A stretch of 64,000 bases of DNA from Adenanthera pavonina (Eukaryota > Streptophyta > Magnoliopsida > Fabales > Fabaceae). The stretch lies in the NCBI GenBank assembly GCA_026686845.1, contig JAIVEN010000015.1:8165501-8229500 (forward strand), written 5' to 3'. The notes beneath the pieces were generated by a model that ran no database searches, was not told where the DNA came from, and was given only the letters and a program-made list of their open reading frames with translations. The translations under genes were made by a program, and so were the position numbers. Shown here piece after piece: positions 48,793 to 58,800 of this stretch (position 1 is the first letter of the stretch; every line of letters begins with the position of its first letter).

Positions 48793-50785
48793 ATGCCTAA
48801 GGAAGAGACTGAATCTCAGATGAAGAAGAACCTTGAAGCTCAAATGGCGAGGAATGAGATACTGGAGAAGGAAAACCAGGAACTCAGACAAGAAGTGAAT
48901 CGTTTGAAGTCACAGATAGCTTCACTCAAAGCACACAACATCGAGAGGAAGAGCATACTCTGGAAGAAGATACAGAACTCCATGGATGGCAGTAACAATT
49001 TGGACGTGAGTCTTGAGAATGAGATTTTGCCTACGAAGCAGCCAGATTTCCCGGAATCAGTACCCAAAAAGGATTTAAGAGCAGTAAAAGTACCAATTCC
49101 TCCTCCAAAGCCTGCTTCTACCACTCTCGCTCCAGGCAAGGATGAGAAGGTGATGAATGGGTCGGCGATAACGGCACCGCCGCCGCCTCCGGCTCCACCA
49201 AAATCGTTGCTCGGGTTGAAAGCGGTGCGTCGCGTGCCGGAAGTGATAGAATTGTATCGTTCTCTCACAAGAAAGGACGCAAGCACGGAGAACAGAGGAA
49301 ATACCAATGGCGTCATGACAGTTGCATTTACCAGAAATATGATCGAGGAAATTGAAAACCGCTCATCCTTTCTCTCAGCCGTAAGTTGCATTTATCTATT
49401 AGCATCTCATATTGTGTTCAATATGTGTATTTGTGCTCCTACATTTTTATCACATGTCATGCATCGAATCTGCATGTTGTGTGATTCTCAATTAGACATG
49501 TGGAGCTTTTCATTTCATTGATAGTACTAATTAAGCACATCGATGGACAGATAAAATCCGATGTAGAAAGACAAGGAGAATTTGTCAATTTCTTGATAAA
49601 AGAAGTAGAATCAGCGTCATTTGGCGATATTTGCGAGGTGGAGAGATTTGCGAAGTGGCTGGATGGAGAACTATCATCGTTGGTGGACGAACGATCGGTG
49701 CTGAAACATTTTCCGCAGTGGCCAGAGCAGAAAGCAGACGCACTTCGGGAGGCGGCTTGTAGCTACCGAGATCTGAAGAACCTGGAATCAGAGGTAGCGT
49801 CGTTCGAGGACAATCCAAGAGAGGCTGCGGGGCAGGCGTTGAAGAGGATGCAAGCACTGCAAGACAGGCGAGAATGTACAAAATTAATTAGGAATTTGAG
49901 CAAGTTGGTGTGGATGTGCAGTGACGGAGATTAATGAGCAGATTTATTTACTTTTGAATGTGCAGATTGGAGAGAAGTGTGAGCAGTACGGAGAGGATGA
50001 GGGAGAGTACTTGTAAGCGGTACAGAAATTTTCACATTCCCTGGGAATGGATGCTGGACAGGGGCCTCATTGGTCAGGTATGTTTAACCATCTGTGTTTG
50101 ACAAATACAATAGTACTGCTTCATTTGAATTAAAAAAAGCTTCCTTTGAATAAAAAAAAAAACTTCGATACACTACTGTTTATAGAAAAATCATCATTTC
50201 ATAAGAGAGTGGAAAATTGTAATGACTGAATTAATATGGTTGTTGAATGCAGATGAAGTTAAGCTCATTGAAACTGGCGAAGGAACACATGAAGCGAGTG
50301 ACTAAGGAATTGGAGTGTAATGAAGCCTTGCAGGAAGACAATCTGCTGCTCCAAGGAGTTAGGTTTGCCTTCAGAGTTCACCAGGTACAGGGCGGTATAC
50401 TACTCTCTTTCATCCCCCCACAAAAAAAAGAAGATGATTATGCACTATACAAAATAAATATTTTGTGTTTAGCAAAATTATTAAATAATCAAGTACTTTG
50501 ATACATATTAGTGTGTTTGAATTAGAAATACTTTCATGATCAGCTTACTTAAAAGTACACGTATTAAGAGACATTCACCCGTACCATATTTTACTATTGG
50601 AATATGTTTAGGCAAATGAGTTAGTTCAAAGCAAAAAAAGCTTACCAATACTAAACGGAGTTTTAGTGTCATGCAACTAACGGGTCAGCAGGGTATTTCA
50701 GTTTGCAGGTGGCTTTGATGCAGAGACTACGCAAGTATTTCGGGAACTAAAGAAGATTGCTACTGCTAATAATACCAAGTTATAG
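48793..50785 (+). CDS. CHUP1-like protein (5 exons)
   Basis: A short member of the plant CHUP1/IPGA1-like family; CHUP1 positions chloroplasts through actin. Exons: 48793-49380, 49551-49867, 49966-50077, 50253-50384, 50702-50785, giving 410 residues. Residues about 5-50 are charged and heptad-like (coiled coil). A proline stretch APPPPPAPPKS (128-138) resembles the profilin-binding Pro-rich motif. From about 145 onward is the conserved C-terminal domain (RVPEVIELYRSLTRKD, then GEFVNFLIKEV, KWLDGELSSLVDERSVLKHF, WMLDRGLIGQ, LLLQGVRFAFRVHQFAGGF). It lacks CHUP1's N-terminal membrane anchor and long coiled coil, so a role at the chloroplast envelope is not assured. Intron 2 must use a GC donor (ACAG|GCGAGA at 49868) to keep frame. 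A compact CHUP1-like gene next to F2KP also occurs in Arabidopsis (At1g07120, from memory). Confidence 0.88.
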
Positions 50786-51339
50786 TAATATATATCTCAT
50801 CCAAATGCCCCATACTTGTTCTGTATCTTAATTTCTCCTCTCACAAGTACTGTTTGATGTTCATACATCAGCAGTCAAATTTACAAACAGATATATATGC
50901 TTTACTATTTATGTATTTTCACTATGTTTTGCCACACAAATGTTCACATATGACATGACATGGTAGCTTTCCCATTTATGAAATCACAAATCATGAGCAA
51001 AATCCTCATTCCAATCTTATTAACGTATATATAATACTACTACACAGCATTCTACATACTGAAATTTTATTTCTCCAATTCCCAGCTTTTTTTTTTTAAC
51101 CAAAATCCAATTCTGGAAAAATTTTTATGAGTAGAAATCAAGTTCAATAAGTAAAATAATTTTTATGAGATTTATTCTTAACAAGTTTATAAATTTAATT
51201 ATGACTAATTAGGTAAACTATTTTATTTTAAATAAATTGAACCTGTTTATAGATTTCTCATATTCCTGCCAATTGTGTATGGGGAGTGTATTATATAATT
51301 TATAATTTTAAAAGTTGTGTTGGTTTTTATTAATAGATA
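50786..51339. other. CHUP1-like gene 3' flank, nothing recognised
   Basis: AT-rich DNA between the stop codon and the MULE-like element. The early part is probably 3' UTR. No other feature is supported. Confidence 0.5.
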
Positions 51340-52372
51340 GGGAAAATAACAGATAATTACCTTTGGTAATGAAAATTTTAAAAAACATATCTTTAACTCG
51401 TAAAATTGTAATGAGATATTAAGGTATTAAATTATAAATATTGTCGTTGTGCAAAAAGGTCATTTTGCGCCTCCCTTTTTTTCTCCTCCCTCATCCCTCT
51501 CGATTCTCCCTCGTTCTCGTCCTTCCTCTTCCCTTATGGCCAGATTCGACAAGATGCTTCCTCTTCTCCTTCCCTCCTCTACTATCTCCCTCCTTTGTTG
51601 CCCCTATGCCAAAATGAAGGCTTAGATCCGTCACCCATCATCTCTTCCTCCAACTAGAGACTCATGGGCTCAAATCCGTTGGTCTTCATCGTCGATGTGT
51701 CTTCTTTCTCTATTGCCTTCATCTTTTTCGTCTTCATCTTCATCTTCATTTTCATTTTCTTCTTCCCCCGTCGCCTTTATCTTCTTCTTCTCCCTGTGTA
51801 CTTTCATCTTCTGAGTTTTTTTTTTAAATTTGGATTTGCTAGTTTGAAATATTGAAAATTTGTATCAATTGCAAATATATGATAGAATAGTTGCAAATTT
51901 ACTTGTATTAGTTGCAAATGTGTGTGGGATTTTTTTTTTGTGATATTATCTATAAGTTATGTTGTGTTCAGTGGCAAATTATCATGTGATAGTTACAAGT
52001 ATAGGATTGTTAATTACAAATGTATCATAATTAGTAGCAAATCCCCGAATTTCGAGTTTCGGTTGCAAATTGTCTATTGTTAATTGCAAATAGGCGATGA
52101 TCAACTATCAGAAATGGTTTCTTTGATGGTCGATTAGATCAGCAGATCGGTGAGAGCTTCTACTACTGATATGGTTGACTATCACCAAAGTTGTATCCGG
52201 CAAATCAACTATTGTTTATTGTAAATTTACCAGTGTCCACTATAAATTATTGGACATCAACTACAAATAAATATATTCAATTAATCAGTAATTCCGGCAT
52301 AAAGGAAGAGAGGGCAAAATAATTATTTGCGGGTAAAAAATAATTCCAAATGTATTAATTTGTCATTTTCCC
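51340..52372. mobile_element. Non-autonomous MULE-like element, about 1.03 kb
   Basis: Imperfect terminal inverted repeats begin GGGAAAATAAC at 51340 and end GTCATTTTCCC at 52372. Both continue inward with ATAATTACCTTTGG-like similarity for about 27 bp. Flanking 9-mers TAATAGATA (51331-51339) and TAATAGACA (52373-52381) match 8 of 9, fitting the 9-bp target duplication of Mutator-like elements. The interior is a C/T-rich, GC-richer block (51470-51780, including a TTCATC repeat), then a region with many TTGCAAAT-type motifs (51840-52100). No transposase is present. The C/T-rich block might be captured host sequence. Confidence 0.65.
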
Positions 52373-52381
52373 TAATAGACA

Positions 52382-53109
52382 ATATGAAATGTATGTGTTG
52401 GTGATTTAATTGGTATGATGCATGTTCATTGGTCTATATATGAGAGTAGTTTGTGTGTGCCTGTGTGAGTGACTGTAGTTTATCCGTTGAAGAGAAGCTG
52501 AACGCATCTTTTAATGTTTAACGGAAAAATTAATAAGTACACTTTCTTACGTACAAATAACAAATGATATAAAAAGGGTACCATACTAATCTAGTTTTTA
52601 AAATAAAAGACTTTTTGTGAAATATGAAACTACAACCAAGAATGTTATGTTTTTGGTAGTAAAGGGAAGTTTCCTCACTACTCATAAGTAATGTTAATGT
52701 ATTCTTTAAATATTTTATGATTAACTCATTTCTAAGGTTTTAGGTGACCAAACCCTTAGAAGTGATCGAATCTATAAGATGAATCCCCAGCGGTTAAAAC
52801 TTGATGCCCTGCCAGTGATAAACGGGGATGCCTTCTCTAATTGTCATTTTCTCTAAAACATTAAAATATTTTAAAATTATTAAGAATATCAAAATCCTTG
52901 ATATATTGCCAAAATAATCGAAAAAAAAGACATTGCCAAAAAATAATCTGCAAAGTTTTCACTATACATTGAAAGAGTATTGTCATCACCTTTTATTAAC
53001 CGCACACCTCTGTGTAAAGACAACTAATCGAAACAACTCATCATATGTAGTGAACTAGTGATGTTAGTTATCTTGAACGTTAGTATATCCTACTAGGTGT
53101 TGTCATAAA
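52382..53109. other. Gene-free AT-rich DNA
   Basis: No gene is present. The part at 52730-52860 (GGTGACCAAACCCTTAGAAG, GATGCCCTGCCAGTGATAAA) is less AT-rich than its surroundings and may be a transposon fragment, but I could not classify it. Confidence 0.4.
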
Positions 53110-53530
53110 AGCGACCTACGTGGTTTTTTTTTTTATTTCAGAAGGAATTATATCAGGCGGTGCATAATCTAGGGAGAGCAACTCCATTATATCCTCAATA
53201 AGAGGACTACAAAGATGATCAAGTGGTGTCTAAGTGATAATTAAGTTGATAGCATAATTAGTCAAGAAGTCATCACATCTGTTTCCTTTTATATAAGTGT
53301 GGCTTAACTCTACAACACAGTTACATGAGCGAATCTTCTTAACTTCATTAAGAAGTTTAAGGGGTCATTTACATTTCTCCTGTTTTTCTTAAGAAGTCAC
53401 AGTAACAATATGTTATCAATTTCAAATTGGATGTGTCTGAAACCATTATTCTAGGCTGACTCCATAACATCAATTGCAATTGCACGTCAAACTCTAGCTT
53501 GAATGATACTACACTTGCCATTATTTCTAC
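53110..53530 (-). pseudogene. Degenerate RNase-H-like (RVT_3) relic
   Basis: The minus-strand translation resembles the plant RNase-H-like domain of non-LTR elements. It has a Leu-rich helix, then VSDTSNLKLI, and later VVELSHTYIKGNRCDDFLTN, matching the usual pattern ..V.HVYREGNRVADALAN. Stops and frame breaks occur. It is a decayed retroelement-derived fragment. Confidence 0.5.
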
Positions 53531-53552
53531 AGTAATATTATTACAGGCAATA

Positions 53553-54200
53553 TATTAAATACCGAATCGGCCATTGAACCGGCTGAGACACCAATTCAAG
53601 GTTCAATGATTGGACCAAAGTCAGATCAAGATCGGATTGACTGTGAATAAATTAATATATTTTAAATAATATAGATAAAAAATATAAAAGATATTTATTC
53701 ATGATCATAAAATTAACATTTAATCTAGAATAAAAAGTAAATTTAATAATATATAGAAAATAAAAAAATTATTAATAAGTTTTACAACCTAATATTAAAA
53801 TCTAAACAAGTTAATATTAATAGATAATTATATTTTGAATTCAAAATAGTCAATTGATATTCTATTTTCATATTATTTATTAAGTAAATTTATCATTATT
53901 AATAATTATGTATCATAATAATACTTATACCATATTATAATATAGAAAGAAAAAAATTTATGCAAAAAAATACTATTTAGTACTAAAAATAATGTTATTT
54001 TATCTTAAAAATAAAAAAAATTATAAAAAAAAGGTCAGACTAGTTCAAACTGGTTTTGTACTGGTTTTTGATCAATTTTTGACTGGTTTTGTACTGATTC
54101 ATCCTGGTTCTAAAAAGTCTCAGTCTTCATCAGTGATCAGATCGGACTAGGTGCATGTTTCCAGTCGAACCGACTGATCCGATTTTTCATATCCTAAGTG
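53553..54200 (+). mobile_element. MITE copy 1 of an inverted pair
   Basis: Starts near ATTAAATACCGAATCGGCC and ends near CAGTCGAACCGACTGATCCG. It shares its whole length with the inverted copy at 54367-55009 and much of its interior with 6452-6950 (for example ATAATTATGTATCATAATAA). It is non-coding. Its CCGGTT-like termini suggest a non-autonomous DNA transposon, superfamily not determined. Confidence 0.7.
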
Positions 54201-54366
54201 CAGGCATATTTGATATTGCAGAACAACTTCTTACAGACTCGAAACAATTGATAGAGGATTTGAAATGAAATTTTAGATGGATGTTTCTTGAACATCATAA
54301 AGACAAAATAATTAAATAAATAATGAGATACTAATGTGGCAATGGCACTTATAATACAAACCAGTG

Positions 54367-55009
54367 TATTAAAAATGAGACTGGATCGGCCGGTTTGTCA
54401 GTCCGATCAAAAACTGGTATATAGTCTGATCATAGATGAAGACCGAGCAATTTCATAACTGGTCAATAACCGGTGCAAAACCAATTTGCATAGATGAAGA
54501 CTTTTTTTTTAAAATTTTTTAAATATTTTTTTATTTTTAAGATAAAATAACATTATTTTTAGTACTAAGTAGTATTATCTTTTATATGAATTTTTTCTTT
54601 CTATATTATAATATTATAATATTATATGAGTATTATTATGATACATAATTATTAATAATGATAAATTTATTTAATAAATAATATAAAAATAGAATATCGA
54701 TTGACTATTTTAAATTCAAAGTATAATTATAGATAAATATTAACTTGTTTAGATTTTAATATTTGGTTGTAAAACTTATTAATAATATTTTTTAAATTTC
54801 TATATAATATATAAATAAAAAATTATTAAATTTATTTTTCATTTGAAATTGAATATTAATTTTATGATTATGAATAAATATATTTTATGTTTATACTATT
54901 TAAAATATATCAATTTACTTACAACCAGTCTGACTCAGATCTAATTATTGAATCTTAAATCAGTGTCTTAACAATTTTATAGCCAGCTTAATTTTTAATA
55001 CCATGATAT
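54367..55009 (-). mobile_element. MITE copy 2, inverted relative to copy 1
   Basis: Read on the minus strand this follows copy 1 in order: ATTAAAAATTAAGCTGGC at the start, then TTTTAAATAGTATAAACATA, ATAATTATGTATCATAATAA, TTAGTACTAAAAATAATGTT and finally CCGGCCGATCCAGTCTC. The two copies form arms of about 645 bp around a spacer of about 165 bp, a second large potential hairpin in the window. Confidence 0.7.
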
Positions 55010-55610
55010 AAACCTTATCAAAATAAAAAGAGAAATCAATCAAAAGGCGCATGCACCGAACAACAGTGATACCACCAATAAGAAATGAATCGAAATTATA
55101 TAAACACTACTATTTAAGTTTATTAGAAGATATCCAAGGATGACTCATTAAAGCGCAAAAAAATAAATTTGTTTGCAAATGTAAGAGCACATATGACCAT
55201 TTTGTATCAAATTACTTTTTTATTTAAACAGATTGAGTCAGCTAAAATACTAACATATCTTGTTCGTCAGAATATATGTGAAAATTATACACGATGAGTT
55301 TATAGTTTGTGAATAATTATAGATTTATTGATTATAATTAATAAATAATTAATAAGCTGATTAATTGGAATATTTTAATTATTTACAGTAAAATAACTAC
55401 TTTTTAAATTTAGAAAACCCGGACGGGCAACCGCCGATTTGCAGGATTCACAACACGTGTCTTCTTAAAGAGGTAGATGTATGTGGATAACATAGGCGAG
55501 CAAGCATGAGAACTGAACTCACTCCCACCGTCCATCTCTTTCACGGTCACTCACCCCTTGCGTTCTCTATTTTTTTTTTGGTTGCTGGTGGCAAATACCG
55601 ATAAGTCTAA
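55010..55610 (+). promoter_or_regulatory. F2KP upstream region with a G-box/ABRE
   Basis: A perfect ACACGTGTC lies at 55453-55461, 375 bp before the main start codon. The sequence switches from very AT-rich to mixed composition at about 55420, as expected at a promoter. Binding by bZIP/bHLH factors is inference. Confidence 0.4.
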
Positions 55611-55898
55611 ATGGATTCGCACCAGAAACAAAAAGTTATCCATCCTTCTATCTCCCACTCTCGATTCTGGGTCTCTCTCCTTTTCGTCTCACTCCTTCTT
55701 TCTCTATCCATATATTCTTCAATAATAACACGTCGATTATTCGATTGCTGGTTTAGCTTCTTCAATGCTTTTATCTTTTGCTGCAAATACTTTAATAAGC
55801 TTCTGAGGCAGAGACAGTGGGTGGAGAATGGGGACGGGTATGTCAAAGGGTACGGATGGGGGGTCCCATGGAAGCGAAGAAGACCGGGATGGCCTTGA
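55611..55898 (+). other. Upstream ORF (95 codons) overlapping the F2KP start
   Basis: An ATG at 55611 opens a 95-codon frame that runs past the F2KP ATG (55828) in a different reading frame and ends at 55898. It encodes a hydrophobic segment (WVSLLFVSLLLSLSIYSSI). If the transcript starts upstream of 55611 this frame would reduce or regulate F2KP translation. The main ATG has the stronger context (A at -3, G at +4). Whether the leader includes it cannot be seen. Confidence 0.4.
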
Positions 55899-58800
55899 GC
55901 AAGCGGGTGGACAGCTCTATGTGTCACTCAAGATGGAGCATCGAAAGCTCACAGGGGATCTTGTTCCTCATATCTATGGCTCTGTCCCACTCGTGGGCTC
56001 CTGGGATCCTTCAAAAGCTGTAATTTTGCTTTAACCCAGTTTTGAATATGTTTTCCTGCATGCTGAATGCTCATTTGACTACTACTGATTGTTTGGTATG
56101 ATTCTGGGTCAATCCTGCCCCTAATTGTTTTTGTCTCTTTGGTGCCAATGTTAGCTTTCTATGGAACGAGAATCCGCATCAATGTGGGAGTTGAGCTTTG
56201 TTGTTCCTCCAAATCATGGTATGGTTTCTTAATTATTCTCTCTCTGGCGTCCCTTGTTTACTTTGCCTTTAAGTTGTAACCATGTCTTTCGCTTTGTACA
56301 CTCAAAAGTTAAATATTCTAACTGTCTTTTTGGCTTCCCGTTGTTTCTTCTTCTCAGAATGAGGTTCTGACAGTTCACAACATAGGCGAACTCAATAAAC
56401 AGTGCATATTTTCTAAACCTTTCAGGGGTTAGGGAAAATATTAAACAATACAAAGTTATCTGGGCAGAGTTAGATATTATCGTGGTCTGAATTGTTATAT
56501 AATTGATACTTGTTTTAGTTATTGTCATGTTCACTATTACTTCCTTAATGACTTGTGTCCTTTTTGATACTAATGTCTCAATATTGTCGGGAATTTTCAG
56601 AAACTTTAGATTTCAAGTTCCTCTTGAAGCCTAAGCACAGCAATGCGCCTTGTTTTGTTGAGGAGGGTCCAAATCGCCTGCTAATTAGGGGAGCACTGCA
56701 GGAGGATGCCAGGCAGCCCAGGCTTGCTTTGTTCAGGCTTGATAATGATGAAGTTCTGGAGTATCAAGTATTTGTTAAAGCAGACTGGGTTTCTCCCTTT
56801 GATCTTGCAGCTAGTTGGAGGGCTTATCAAGAGAACTTCCGACCTTCAGCCGCAAGGGGCATTCCTGATGTCAGCATAAATTCAGTGCCGCCAACAGGTA
56901 GTGAGGTAAAACTCAACTACTTTGGCACTCTTTTGGGAAGTCACTACTTTTTCTTTGTTAAAAGACTTTTAATTTTGCGGCAAAAATTTCCTTTTTTGGC
57001 CACCTAAGCTTTGCTCAGATTTGAGGGAAGTTGGTTTCCAAATTGTCTTTCTAGTTAGATAATCATCTACCAAGTTTTCTTTTCAAATATATATATATAT
57101 ATATATTTAACACTTGCTCTTTTTTTTTTTTTTGTTTGGGGGGGGGGGTTGGGGGGCCAACTCTTTCTGTCCCTAGATATCTTTTATCTTAAGCTTTGTG
57201 TCCCAATATTTAATCACGCATTGTTCTTGTCAATAAATTTTTTCCTACAATATAGAAATTGAAATGGTTCTTGATCATGACCATTATGAATCTAAGAGTG
57301 CAATTAATTTCTTCTTTTAGTTGTTTTATTGGTAATCTGTTCAGGAGCTCTCTCTCTTTATTGCCTACCAATTTTAGCTTTTGTTATCTGTATGAAGCTG
57401 TAGTTCGCTCTACAGCAATTTTAATTTGTGACGGGAACTTTTATTCTACCTGTAAGATGGTATATCATCGAGGATCAGATTATAAGTTTAAGTAAAATAC
57501 TAGAATCAATTGTGTGACAATTTGTTTCTCGGACAATGCCTTGTCACCTGACAAATCATGCTTTCATTTGTGGCCTTCATATTACCCCCCTCCCAACCCC
57601 AAAAGTTTTCTCTAATTTCCGTTGCAAAGCTATGGTTAATATGTCCATATTCTAGAAAACAGTTGTTGGAATTGCCTTCACTAAGGAATTTTTTTTCTTA
57701 TTTATTTTTTCCCTCAGAATGGCTCTTCAGTGGGTTTGGAACTTGACCTTGAAAAATATGTTGTCCCAGCTCCCTCAACTTCTGCAAACGCAGCTTTTGT
57801 ATATGCAGCTAACATGACAGAGAATCCCAGGTCAATAAGTGGTTGGTCTGGCAGCAGTTCATATTCCATAAGGGATGGTGGTGTTACTATTGAGCGACCT
57901 GCAACTGTAAAGGTTTACCTTCAAAGTCACATTGAAAATTTATAATTTTACTTCATACAAGGTGAAGAAGTTCTTCACAATGTATTAGGGCAAGGATAAT
58001 TAATTAATGCGGAATCTTATCAGTTTAAGGATATCTTGTCTTCAATGTCTCTGCTTATTTGCATCTTGCCAGACTTTTTTCCCCAAACTTTTTTTTTTAA
58101 ATATATCTCTGTAAGTGTATTTATGTTGGAGAGTCTTATTTATTTAGTAGAAAGTAGATTCTAGTCTTCAACATTCTAGATTAGATGATTCTTTCATACA
58201 CTGTAAGTGTGACCAGCTAGCGGATGCTGGATACCATGATGGATTAAGTTGGCTATTGTTCTTTTCTTTTTTCTCTGATAACTAATTAGAAGCTTTAATA
58301 ACCAACAAACCCCAGTATATATGCAAAATTTATTCAAAAAAAGAAAAAAGCCCAGTTCTTGAGGGATAAACACTTAAATGTGCTAATGGGTTATATTGAC
58401 TCTTGATGCTGCTATGTATTACACCTGATAGGTTATGTTGTTCCAACTAGGAGATGGAGGTTGTTATCCCAGAGCCATCTAAGGTGTATCAAGGTTCTGG
58501 AATGGTTGAATCTAAGTCAGTGGGAACGTTTTCACCTGTGCAAAGGCAAGAGGGTCAGAGGGGACTTTTTGTCGATAGGGGTGTTGGATCTCCTAGACTT
58601 GTAAAATCATCTACTTCTAGTATTTTCGCCACTGATCTTAACTTGTACACTGAGACCAAGGTTTGTATTAACAACTTCTATTTCTTATTCTTTAGTTCAA
58701 ATTTAATGCTAGTGCGATAACTTGTGTCTGGTCGTTGTTCACAAACATTTGCTTTTGCCCCCTTGATTTTTTTTATTCATAGAATTCAATTCCAGCAGCT

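Noticed and set aside
51664..51855. 63-aa hydrophobic frame (Phe/Ile-rich)
   Set aside because: It is produced by the TTCATC simple repeat inside the MULE-like element.
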